Assembly (NCBI GenBank): GCA_020026035.1
Contig: JAHHRC010000063.1
Location: 1-7,606 of the forward strand
Direction: 5' to 3'
DNA length: 7,606 nucleotides
Source: Erysipelotrichaceae bacterium
GTDB taxonomy: Bacteria; Bacillota_I; Bacilli_A; Erysipelotrichales; Erysipelotrichaceae
Every line of letters starts with the position of its first letter. The first letter of the stretch is position 1. Shown piece after piece: positions 1 to 6,002 of the stretch. The position numbers were made by a program, and so were the translations under genes. The notes under the pieces were generated by a model that made no database searches, was not told where the DNA came from, and saw only the letters and a program-made list of their open reading frames with translations.

Positions 1-122
1 CGATGGAAGAAATTCGTAAGATTGAAATCAAGGCACCAATCAATGCCAATGATGTGATCGTAGAAGACTTCCTAGGTACAGGTGTAAGCTTGATTGCTTC
101 AAGATCAATGAGATCACTATAA
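1..122 (+). CDS. C-terminal fragment of a DUF1667-like protein (partial, 5' end outside window)
   Basis: An open frame enters from the left edge and ends at a TAA (120-122). The last 39 codons read MEEIRKIEIKAPINANDVIV, then a tail with EDFLGTGVSLIASRSM. The pattern of a basic stretch, a proline, 'N/GDVIV', an acidic residue, 'LGTG' and a closing 'A-S/T-R' resembles the C-terminus of DUF1667 proteins. These are small CxxC-containing proteins usually encoded after a glycerol-3-phosphate oxidase and an FAD-dependent oxidoreductase in Bacillota glycerol operons. The match is made from memory on a short tail, so it is tentative. The gene is followed 11 bases later by its own terminator, so it closes an upstream operon and is not part of the PTS operon. 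The CxxC motifs would lie outside the window. Confidence 0.55.
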   Translation, partial: MEEIRKIEIKAPINANDVIVEDFLGTGVSLIASRSMRSL

Positions 123-133
123 ATACTTAATTG

Positions 134-159
134 GATGTTCGAATGTCGGACATCTTTTT
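134..159 (+). terminator. Intrinsic terminator of the upstream (DUF1667-like) operon
   Basis: A 9-bp stem, GATGTTCGA (134-142) with TCGGACATC (146-154), includes one G-U wobble and has a tight 3-base loop. It is followed at once by TTTTT and then CTTTT. It lies 11 bases after the stop codon of the gene ending at 122. It separates that operon from the PTS operon. Confidence 0.85.
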
Positions 160-164
160 CTTTT

Positions 165-258
165 GTGTTGTTTGTTAGGTTGCAGGAATGGTTGAAAAAG
201 AAATGCAATGTCGTTCTTTATGAATTGCAGGAAATACTTGCAACGTATTGTTTGTGAG
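165..258. other. Non-coding spacer with repeated TTGCA words
   Basis: No credible coding frame is seen here. TTGCAGGAA occurs twice (180-188 and 225-233). ACTTGCAAC (236-244) recurs exactly at 268-276, inside the inverted repeat at 259-278. The offset of 32 bp is close to three helical turns, which would place two half-sites on the same face of the DNA. I found no sigma-54 GG-N10-GC arrangement in this stretch. Confidence 0.5.
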
Positions 259-278
259 TAGTTGCAAACTTGCAACTA
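259..278. promoter_or_regulatory. Perfect 20-bp inverted repeat, likely operator or activator site
   Basis: TAGTTGCAA (259-267) and TTGCAACTA (270-278) are perfect inverted 9-bp arms around a 2-base spacer. The centre is about 64 bp upstream of the start site predicted from the -10 box at 320-325, a typical position for a class I activator. The shared half-site ACTTGCAAC is also present alone at 236-244. No regulator gene for this operon is visible in the window, so the protein that binds is unknown. A helix-turn-helix dimer is the natural reading. Confidence 0.6.
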
Positions 279-289
279 GTAACTGATAT

Positions 290-303
290 TGTTAGCGCTT
301 ACA
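290..303. promoter_or_regulatory. cre site (CcpA catabolite repression operator)
   Basis: TGTTAGCGCTTACA matches the cre consensus TGWAANCGNTNWCA at every fixed position except one (T for A at position 4). It sits inside an 18-bp near-palindrome (288-305). Its right half overlaps the candidate -35 element at 298-303, so bound CcpA would be expected to block RNA polymerase and repress the PTS operon when a preferred sugar is present. Confidence 0.8.
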
Positions 304-325
304 ATCACAAACAATTCCTTATACT
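298..325 (+). promoter_or_regulatory. Candidate sigma-A promoter of the PTS-AraM-HAD operon
   Basis: The -10 box TATACT (320-325) differs from TATAAT at one base. A weak -35, CTTACA (298-303), lies 16 bp upstream. Transcription would start near 332, giving a leader of about 37 bases that contains the AGGAGG at 357-362. The weak -35 fits a promoter that needs an activator, and the inverted repeat at 259-278 is suitably placed for one. Confidence 0.6.
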
Positions 326-341
326 AAGAGTGTAAACAACA

Positions 342-353
342 ACACTTAAGTGT
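342..353. repeat. 12-bp perfect palindrome in the leader, next to the ribosome binding site
   Basis: ACACTTAAGTGT is self-complementary and ends 3 bases before the AGGAGG at 357-362. AGTGT also occurs at 329-333, so ACACT (342-346) could pair with either copy in RNA. It could be an operator or a weak leader structure, or it may have arisen by chance. Confidence 0.3.
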
Positions 354-368
354 ATCAGGAGGAATTTG

Positions 369-788
369 ATGAAGATATTACTTGTATCTCATGGGTCATT
401 TTCGAAAGGGTTAAGTGAAACAATGACCATGGTATTGGGACCGCAAGAAGATCTGGACTATTTGGGGTTGTATCCCGAAAAAAGTGTAGATGATCTAAAG
501 ACTTGTGTGGAAGAAAAGCTAAAAGAGTATGGCGATGAAGAAGTACTCGTATTCACAGATCTCTACTTCGGTAGTCCGTTCAACGCTGTGGTTCAACTGA
601 TGGAACGATATGACGTTTATCACATAACAGGGATTAATGTTCCGTTACTGATGGAAACGATTGTGATGAAGAATAATGGAAAATCAATCGAGGAAATATG
701 TGATGAAGTCATTCGATTAGCAAGCGGTAGCGTTTGCGATGTTCGAAAACAATTTAAGGAATTGTTAGAAGGGGAAGATTCAAAATGA
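369..788 (+). CDS. PTS mannose-family EIIA component
   Basis: This is the cytoplasmic EIIA subunit (about 139 aa), which takes phosphate from HPr-His-P and passes it to the EIIB encoded next. The N-terminus MKILLVSHGSF carries the expected phosphorylated histidine at His8. The family motif with an aspartate near the active site appears as FTDLYFGSPFN (Asp64). The length is normal for a free-standing IIA(Man) domain. I start at ATG 369, six bases after a perfect AGGAGG (357-362); an in-frame TTG at 366 is too close to that site. It is the first gene of the operon and overlaps EIIB by 4 bases (ATGA), so the two are probably translationally coupled. The substrate cannot be read from this subunit. 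Confidence 0.93.
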   Translation: MKILLVSHGSFSKGLSETMTMVLGPQEDLDYLGLYPEKSVDDLKTCVEEKLKEYGDEEVLVFTDLYFGSPFNAVVQLMERYDVYHITGINVPLLMETIVMKNNGKSIEEICDEVIRLASGSVCDVRKQFKELLEGEDSK

Positions 789-1261
789 GAAACATTGTAT
801 TAGCAAGGGTGGATGATCGCTTGATCCACGGTGAAGTGGTAACAGCATGGACACCAAATCTAAGCGCAAACAGAATTGTTGTGATTGACGACACAGTCGC
901 AAACGATAAGTTCAACAAGCGCTTACTACAACTACTTGCACCAGCAGGTACAAAGATCGAAATCTACAGATTGGAAGAAGCGGTTGATAAGCTCAATGCG
1001 GATTTCAACGAGAAAGAAAGACTGTTACTACTTGCGAAAACACCTGTAACGTATGAAGAGTTAATCAAGAGAGGTGTTGGCATCAAGGATGTAAATCTTG
1101 GTGGAATGGGCATTCGTGGTGAACGGAAACCGTTCATCAAGAACGTTTCCTGTGATGAAGCGGAGGTTGACTCCATTCGTCGCATGACAAACAACGGAGT
1201 TCATGTGTATTACCAATTAGTTCCAGAACAAAAGGTGATTGAACTTACAGATTTACTGTAG
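785..1261 (+). CDS. PTS mannose/fructose/sorbose-family EIIB component
   Basis: This is the cytoplasmic EIIB subunit (158 aa), which carries phosphate from EIIA to the sugar bound by the EIIC/EIID membrane complex. The N-terminus reads VLARVDDRLIHGEVVTAW, with the phosphorylated histidine at His15 in the family's R-x-D-D/N-R-L-I/V-H-G motif. Near residue 100 it has VNLGGMGIRGERK, equivalent to the conserved 'NVGGM' loop of this family. The length is typical. It starts inside the end of the EIIA gene and is preceded by a purine-rich AAGGGGAAG. It differs clearly from the AgaB-like EIIB at 6813-7283, so the two PTS systems are not recent duplicates. Confidence 0.93.
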   Translation: MRNIVLARVDDRLIHGEVVTAWTPNLSANRIVVIDDTVANDKFNKRLLQLLAPAGTKIEIYRLEEAVDKLNADFNEKERLLLLAKTPVTYEELIKRGVGIKDVNLGGMGIRGERKPFIKNVSCDEAEVDSIRRMTNNGVHVYYQLVPEQKVIELTDLL

Positions 1262-1283
1262 TCATAAGCAAGGAGGGAAAATT

Positions 1284-2039
1284 ATGACAGTCATGCAAGC
1301 GATTCTGTGTGGAATCATTTATTGGATTGGTGAAGCGAATTTACCTTTCGTTGGTCTTTGGACCATTCAACGTCCTCTAGTATGTGGCTTACTTACTGGT
1401 TGTGTACTAGGAGATCCACTCAAAGGGGCAATGGTTGGTGCGACAATTAACTTAGTGTATCTAGGGTTTATTTCAGCCGGTGGATCAATGCCAGCAGATA
1501 TGACACTAGCAGGTACATTAGGAGCAGCGTTTGCAATCGTTGGTAACTTAGATGCAGATACAGCTTTAGCTCTGGCGGTTCCTATTGGGCTTTTGGGAAC
1601 GATTGTTTGGTATACCAGAATGACGTTTGACTCAACGTTTGTTCACATTGCGGATAAGTATATTGAACAAGGAAAGTACAACAAGATTTGGATTCCAAAT
1701 ATCGTGTATCCACAGATCATGTCCGCGATCATTTGTGTGATTCCTTGTGGTTTAGCTGCGTACTATGGAGCAAGCTATATTCAAGGGTTCATTGACATGA
1801 TGTCTGGTACCGTATTGAACATATTCAAAATCATTGGTGGTTTGATGCCATCACTTGGGATTGCAATCACATTGCAATATATCTACAAAGATGAAAGCAA
1901 AGTATTCTTGTTCCTAGGGTTTGTAATGGCAGTGTATTCAGGACTTGCATTACTTCCACTAGGTGTGTTCGCACTACTTGCATCATTGATCTATGTACAG
2001 CTTAAGTACAACAAGGTTGAAGAATTGGGGGATGAATAA
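1284..2039 (+). CDS. PTS mannose-family EIIC membrane component
   Basis: This integral membrane subunit (251 aa) forms the sugar channel together with EIID. It is strongly hydrophobic with several predicted membrane spans. The family loop is present as INLVYLGFISAGGSMPADMT (about residues 53-72). I start at ATG 1284, seven bases after AGGAGGG (1271-1277). An upstream in-frame TTG (1239) lies inside the EIIB gene and lacks its own ribosome binding site. The gap to EIIB is 22 bases and EIID follows one base after the stop. The substrate is not identifiable by eye. The protein is unlike the AgaC-type EIIC in the second operon (5989-6798). Confidence 0.92.
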   Translation: MTVMQAILCGIIYWIGEANLPFVGLWTIQRPLVCGLLTGCVLGDPLKGAMVGATINLVYLGFISAGGSMPADMTLAGTLGAAFAIVGNLDADTALALAVPIGLLGTIVWYTRMTFDSTFVHIADKYIEQGKYNKIWIPNIVYPQIMSAIICVIPCGLAAYYGASYIQGFIDMMSGTVLNIFKIIGGLMPSLGIAITLQYIYKDESKVFLFLGFVMAVYSGLALLPLGVFALLASLIYVQLKYNKVEELGDE

Positions 2040-2040
2040 T

Positions 2041-2874
2041 ATGGGTGAAGTGAATCAAGAAAGATTAATTCCTAAGAAACACTTGTATCGTGCAGCGTTC
2101 AATTGGGAAACATGGGTTCAAACTTGTTATAACTACGAACGTATGATGGGTCTAGCATGTGCCCATACGTTTGTTCCAGTGATTGAAGATTTATACAAAG
2201 ATGACCCAGAAAAGCGTAAGGAAGTCATGCAACGTGAATGTGAGTTCTTCAATGTTCATCCAGAATTTGGATCTTGTATTCTAGGTATGGCAATTGCCTT
2301 AGAAGAACAAAAGGCTTTAGGAGAACCAATTCCTGGTGAATTCATTACGAGTTTGAAAACTTCGTTAATGGGTCCATTGGCTGGTATTGGTGATACGATT
2401 TGGCAAGGTGTATTGATTCCAATCTTGTTGGCAATCTGTATCGATATTACCTTAACTGGTACTGTTTGGGGAGCTATCATTTATTTCATCGCTATGACTG
2501 TGATTACCTATGTATTTAGCTTCTGGAACTTCTTCTTTGGATATCGGAAAGGATCTGAAGCGATTCTTGAATTCTTAGAAAAGGGAATCCTAAACAAGCT
2601 ATTACTTGGTGCACAAATCATGGGTTGTATGGTAATGGGTGGTTTGATTGCAAACTACGTAAATGTATCTTGTGGACTTGTATTACAGAGTTCATCAACA
2701 ACATTTGATGTACAAGCACAATTCTTTGATGCAATTATGCCAAAGATTCTACCACTTGGGTTTACGGTTCTTGTGTATCAGTTAATGAAGAAAAGATGGA
2801 CATCCGTGCAAATCATTCTATTGATCATTGCAATTGGTGTAATCGGTGGTTGGACCGGAATTCTAACAGCATAA
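2041..2874 (+). CDS. PTS mannose-family EIID membrane component
   Basis: This is the second membrane subunit (277 aa), which completes the EIIC/EIID translocation complex. Family landmarks from the N-terminus are NYERMMG (31-37), NVHP (71-74) and GPLAGIGDTIWQG (111-123), then membrane spans to the C-terminus. I start at ATG 2041, with the G-rich run at 2027-2031 as ribosome binding site. ATG 2032 is in frame but abuts that run, and 1993 is a TTG-type start inside EIIC. The gene is packed directly behind EIIC. A terminator hairpin begins 11 bases after the stop codon, which separates the transporter genes from the two enzyme genes downstream. Confidence 0.92.
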   Translation: MGEVNQERLIPKKHLYRAAFNWETWVQTCYNYERMMGLACAHTFVPVIEDLYKDDPEKRKEVMQRECEFFNVHPEFGSCILGMAIALEEQKALGEPIPGEFITSLKTSLMGPLAGIGDTIWQGVLIPILLAICIDITLTGTVWGAIIYFIAMTVITYVFSFWNFFFGYRKGSEAILEFLEKGILNKLLLGAQIMGCMVMGGLIANYVNVSCGLVLQSSSTTFDVQAQFFDAIMPKILPLGFTVLVYQLMKKRWTSVQIILLIIAIGVIGGWTGILTA

Positions 2875-2884
2875 TACTACTTTA

Positions 2885-2915
2885 GAAACCGGCTAAGAAA
2901 AGTCGGTTTCTTTTT
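2885..2915 (+). terminator. Intrinsic terminator between the PTS genes and the dehydrogenase gene
   Basis: The stem GAAACCGGCT (2885-2894) pairs with AGTCGGTTTC (2901-2910), 10 bp with one G-U wobble and an AAGAAA loop, followed by TTTTT (2911-2915). The ribosome binding site of the dehydrogenase gene begins 8 bases after the T run, so no promoter fits between them. Expression of the downstream genes must come from readthrough, antitermination, RNA processing or an internal promoter in the EIID gene. Confidence 0.85.
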
Positions 2916-2934
2916 GAAAAGGAAAGGTGAAGAT

Positions 2935-4299
2935 ATGAAGATTGAGGTTGGAAGATTTGAAATCAATGAGTATTTGAATGGAACGTTTGATTGTTCCTGC
3001 GAGCATTTCCATGAAACGAAGTTAGAAGAAGTACGAATTGAAGACAATGTCAAAAATGACATTCTTGCATTCTTGAAGAAAAAACAATACAAGTCAGTAT
3101 TTGTTGTTGAGGATGAAACGACGAAGAAGGTGTATGGAGATACTTTGATTTCATTTTTGCAAGAACATGATATTCTCGTTGATCATGTGAATCTAGGGGA
3201 AGGTTTAGTTCCAAATGAAAGTTCTGTATTTGCAACCCTAGCTGCAATGAAGAATCACTACGATCTAATGGTTGGTGTTGGATCTGGAACAATCAATGAT
3301 TTAACGAAGTTTGTGTCGCATCGTTGTAATTTAAACTATATCATTGTCGCAACAGCACCTTCTATGGACGGGTTTGCATCGATTGGTGCAGCTTTGATTA
3401 CGGATGATTTAAAGACAACGTATAACGCCCATGTCCCACAAGCCATCTTTGCAGATTTAGAAGTATTGAAAAATGCACCGATGGAAATGATTGCCGCTGG
3501 AGTTGGGGATATTATTGGCAAGTATAATTGTTTAATTGATTGGAAGATTTCGCATATTGTGACGGGTGAGTACTATTGTGAAACGAATGTTGAAATGGTT
3601 CGACAATGTATGAATGATGTAGTGGAATCGATTCCGCTTATTAAAAAACGAGATAAGCAAGCCGTTAAAAAAGTCATGGAAGCATTAGTGTTAACGGGTG
3701 TAGCTATGAGCTTTGTTGGGAATTCACGCCCAGCTTCTGGAAGTGAACATCATGTGTCTCACTATTGGGAAATGAAGTTCCAATTTGCGCATAAAGAACC
3801 GGTGTTCCATGGAATTAAAGTAGGCATTGCAACACCAGGCGTTATTCATCTTTATAAGCAACTGGCGAAGCAAAATATAAGCTTCGAAGATGCAAGAAGT
3901 CATATCAATGGCTTTGATTACGAGGATTGGAAAGAACGTATTAGAGACAAGTTTGGACCATCTGCGAATGGTGTAATTGCTTTAGAAGAAACGGCGAAAA
4001 AGAATGGCAAAGAACAAGTGTTGGCAAGAATTGATGCAGTAGAAAAGAAGTGGGAAGAGATTCGGAGTGTTATTTTGAATGAACTACCAGAAGCGAGTGA
4101 TGTAGTGTCGTTATTGAAAGAGGCTGGTGTAGTGGTTAATCCAAATGCATTTGGGATTGACAATGAACTAGTACATGATGCAATTCTTTATGCAAAGGAA
4201 GTACGTGTACGCTATGGATTGTTACAGATGTTGTTTGATTTAGGTTTAGAAGAAGCGTATGCAGATGCGTTTGTTGCATATTATGAAGGTGACTTATGA
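2935..4299 (+). CDS. AraM-type sn-glycerol-1-phosphate dehydrogenase homologue
   Basis: This is a cytoplasmic NAD(P)-dependent dehydrogenase of the iron-alcohol-dehydrogenase/dehydroquinate-synthase superfamily (454 aa). Characterised members such as B. subtilis AraM interconvert DHAP and sn-glycerol-1-phosphate. The nucleotide-binding region has GVGSGTIND (114-122) and TAPSMDG (140-146). By family analogy the metal ligands are Asp192 in GDIIGKYN, a histidine of GSEHHVSHYWE (269-279) and His292 in VFHGIKVG. An N-terminal segment, FDCSCEHFH, carries C-x-C and H-x-H (Cys20, Cys22, His24, His26), beyond the core fold. The protein is longer than B. subtilis AraM, which I recall as about 394 aa. 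ATG 2935 is chosen for its AAAGGTGA (2923-2930); the upstream TTG at 2914 lies in the terminator T run. It overlaps the phosphatase gene by 4 bases. The true substrate could be another polyol phosphate. Confidence 0.85.
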   Translation: MKIEVGRFEINEYLNGTFDCSCEHFHETKLEEVRIEDNVKNDILAFLKKKQYKSVFVVEDETTKKVYGDTLISFLQEHDILVDHVNLGEGLVPNESSVFATLAAMKNHYDLMVGVGSGTINDLTKFVSHRCNLNYIIVATAPSMDGFASIGAALITDDLKTTYNAHVPQAIFADLEVLKNAPMEMIAAGVGDIIGKYNCLIDWKISHIVTGEYYCETNVEMVRQCMNDVVESIPLIKKRDKQAVKKVMEALVLTGVAMSFVGNSRPASGSEHHVSHYWEMKFQFAHKEPVFHGIKVGIATPGVIHLYKQLAKQNISFEDARSHINGFDYEDWKERIRDKFGPSANGVIALEETAKKNGKEQVLARIDAVEKKWEEIRSVILNELPEASDVVSLLKEAGVVVNPNAFGIDNELVHDAILYAKEVRVRYGLLQMLFDLGLEEAYADAFVAYYEGDL

Positions 4300-5105
4300 C
4301 AGTAACAAACTTATCCGAAATCCAAAAAATGCTTGAACCGATTAAAGCATTTGTACTAGATATGGATGGTACGATTTACTTGGGAAATGAGTTATTTGAG
4401 TTTACACCAAAGTTCTTAGATAAAGTCGATGGTACAAATCGTGAGTATTACTTCTTTACAAATAATTCATCAAAAGACATTAATGATTACGTAACTAAGC
4501 TGAATCGAATGGGAATCGAAATCAATCGTAATCAGATTATGGTTTCTACACATGTAATAGAACATTTCTTAAAAGAAAATCATCCTGGTGCTAAGTTATA
4601 CGTAGTAGGTACACCTGCACTTAAAAAAGCATTCAGGCAAAAAGGATGGGATGTCGTAGAGGAACATCCGGATATTGTGATTCTTGGGTTTGATACCACA
4701 TTGACGTATGAGAAGCTATCAAAAGCGTGTGAATATATCCGCAATGGTTGTACGTATTATGGAATTAATCCGGACTTTAATTGTCCGCTTGAAAACAATC
4801 GCTTTATTCCAGATTGTGGATCCATGGCGAAGTGTATAGAAGCAAGTACGGGTAAGTATCCGGAATTCTTTGGCAAGCCTAGTAAACGAACCCTAGAGTA
4901 TATTGTGGAACATACGGGATTAAAGCAATCGCAAATTGCAATCATTGGAGATCGCTTATATACGGATATTGCCGTTGCGGATGATTCTGAGGTTACATCG
5001 ATTTTAGTTTTGAGTGGTGAAACAAAAAAAGAAGATTTAGATACAAGCCCGCATCATCCAAGTATTATGGTGGAAGATATAGGTGTGTTGGTTGATCTTC
5101 TATAG
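4296..5105 (+). CDS. HAD-superfamily subclass IIA phosphatase (NagD/AraL type)
   Basis: This is a cytoplasmic Mg-dependent phosphatase of small phosphorylated metabolites (269 aa). All four HAD motifs are visible: LDMDGTIYLG (nucleophile Asp22 and acid/base Asp24), TNNSS (55-59), Lys194 in FFGKPSKRT, and GDRLYTD with Asp219 and Asp224. The C2-type cap lies between motifs II and III and contains the subclass motif INPDFNCP (about 157-164). These features match NagD, AraL and nitrophenyl-phosphatase-like enzymes. The ATG overlaps the stop of the dehydrogenase gene (ATGA) with AAGGTGA just upstream, so the two are probably made in fixed ratio. In B. subtilis AraL is a broad sugar-phosphate phosphatase encoded next to AraM. 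Here it may act on the dehydrogenase product or on a PTS-derived phosphate. Activity is secure from the motifs, the substrate is not. Confidence 0.9.
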   Translation: MTVTNLSEIQKMLEPIKAFVLDMDGTIYLGNELFEFTPKFLDKVDGTNREYYFFTNNSSKDINDYVTKLNRMGIEINRNQIMVSTHVIEHFLKENHPGAKLYVVGTPALKKAFRQKGWDVVEEHPDIVILGFDTTLTYEKLSKACEYIRNGCTYYGINPDFNCPLENNRFIPDCGSMAKCIEASTGKYPEFFGKPSKRTLEYIVEHTGLKQSQIAIIGDRLYTDIAVADDSEVTSILVLSGETKKEDLDTSPHHPSIMVEDIGVLVDLL

Positions 5106-5114
5106 AGGTTTTTG

Positions 5115-5147
5115 AAGTTGTGTACAGTGAATGTACGCAACTTTTTT
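5115..5147 (+). terminator. Intrinsic terminator of the plus-strand operon
   Basis: A 12-bp stem, AAGTTGTGTACA (5115-5126) with TGTACGCAACTT (5132-5143), contains one U-G wobble and a GTGAA loop. A run of six T (5142-5147) follows. It starts 9 bases after the phosphatase stop codon. The opposite strand has no T run after the hairpin, so it acts in one direction only. Confidence 0.9.
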
Positions 5148-5162
5148 CGGTTATGGCAATTG

Positions 5163-5188
5163 AAAAGAACCATCCGAAGATGGCTCTT
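5163..5188 (-). terminator. Intrinsic terminator of the minus-strand PTS operon, UUCG tetraloop
   Basis: On the minus strand AAGAGCCATC pairs with GATGGTTCTT (one G-U wobble) around a TTCG loop closed by C-G, the extra-stable C(UUCG)G tetraloop, then TTTTC. It begins 7 bases after the EIID stop codon. On the plus strand the wobble pair becomes an A-C mismatch and there is no T run, which supports minus-strand polarity. Confidence 0.85.
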
Positions 5189-5195
5189 ACTGTTA

Positions 5196-6002
5196 TTATA
5201 GAATTCCAATTGCGGAGCAAATGATTGCAAGTGTAATTGTTCCAACGATTAACTTTACTGGAGAAGTTTGTTTCTTCTTAAGGAAGTAAAGCATTGTAAG
5301 TGTGTAGGCCATTGGTAATAGGTTTGGGAAAATGGTATCAAAGAATGCTTCTTGGATTGGAACGGAGATACCACCTGCTACTTCAATGACAGGGATTAGT
5401 TCGATGCTAACGTAGTTTGCAATTAATGCTCCAACCACGGTAATACCTAAGATAGTTGCGGAGTTTGCAATGATGTCTGAATCCGCTTGAATCTTATGGA
5501 AGGATTTCACACCTAGGTTATATCCCATATGTGTCCAGGTAATACGTAATAGCCAAATTGCAAGGTAACAAGCGAAGAAGATGATTGGCCCTAAGATCAT
5601 TCCTTCAGATGCTAAGGAACATGAGATTCCGGCAATGATTGGAAGGAGTGTGAACCAGAAGATGGCATCACCAATTCCGGCGATAGGACCAAAGAGCGCA
5701 AGTTTTAAGCCTTTGATGACATCTCTACTTTCACCGTTTTCTTCTAGAGAGACAAGTAAGCCCATTAAGAATCCAACGAGGTTAGGGTGGGTGTTCATGA
5801 ATTCAAGGTTATCGGTCATTGCGTTTGAAAGACCTTCTTTATCATCTCCATAGATCTTCTCAAGATCTGGTAGCATACAATACAACCATCCACCAGCTTG
5901 CATACGTTCGTAGTTGAACGATCCTTGTAGCATGGAAGAACGAATTGCTAGTTTGGTTAAATCTTTCTTTTCCAATTTGTTTCGAACATTAGATTCCGAC
6001 AT
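5196..6002 (-). CDS. agaD: PTS EIID, galactosamine/N-acetylgalactosamine (AgaD) type
   Basis: This is the membrane EIID subunit (268 aa) of a mannose-family PTS. It carries FNYERMQAGG (29-38), NTHP (70-73) and GPIAGIGDAIFW (105-116), and ends in a hydrophobic tail, ICSAIGIL. From memory these and the surrounding stretches, for example DNLEFMNTHPNLVGFLMGLL, match E. coli AgaD closely. The start at 6002 has AGGAGGT (6010-6016) upstream and overlaps the EIIC gene by 14 bases, so translation is probably coupled. It is the last gene of its operon and is followed by a strong terminator. Related Bacillota systems are known to carry amino sugars or glycosaminoglycan disaccharides, so the exact substrate is inferred. 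Confidence 0.92.
   Translation of the reverse strand: MSESNVRNKLEKKDLTKLAIRSSMLQGSFNYERMQAGGWLYCMLPDLEKIYGDDKEGLSNAMTDNLEFMNTHPNLVGFLMGLLVSLEENGESRDVIKGLKLALFGPIAGIGDAIFWFTLLPIIAGISCSLASEGMILGPIIFFACYLAIWLLRITWTHMGYNLGVKSFHKIQADSDIIANSATILGITVVGALIANYVSIELIPVIEVAGGISVPIQEAFFDTIFPNLLPMAYTLTMLYFLKKKQTSPVKLIVGTITLAIICSAIGIL

Noticed and set aside
165..340. A sigma-54 promoter for the plus-strand PTS operon
   Set aside because: Every GG in the spacer was checked for GC ten bases later and none fits. The TATACT box with a cre overlap explains the region better.
1993..2040. Upstream in-frame starts for EIID (1993 and 2032)
   Set aside because: The first lies deep inside EIIC with no ribosome binding site. 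The second abuts the G-rich run, which is correctly spaced only for ATG 2041.
2870..2875. CATAAT as a -10 box for a separate dehydrogenase promoter
   Set aside because: No acceptable -35 at 16-18 bp, and a start there would place the terminator hairpin at the very beginning of the transcript.
5581..5853. Plus-strand open frame opposite the minus-strand EIID gene
   Set aside because: It is antisense to a clear AgaD-type gene, has no ribosome binding site and has low-complexity composition typical of a shadow frame.
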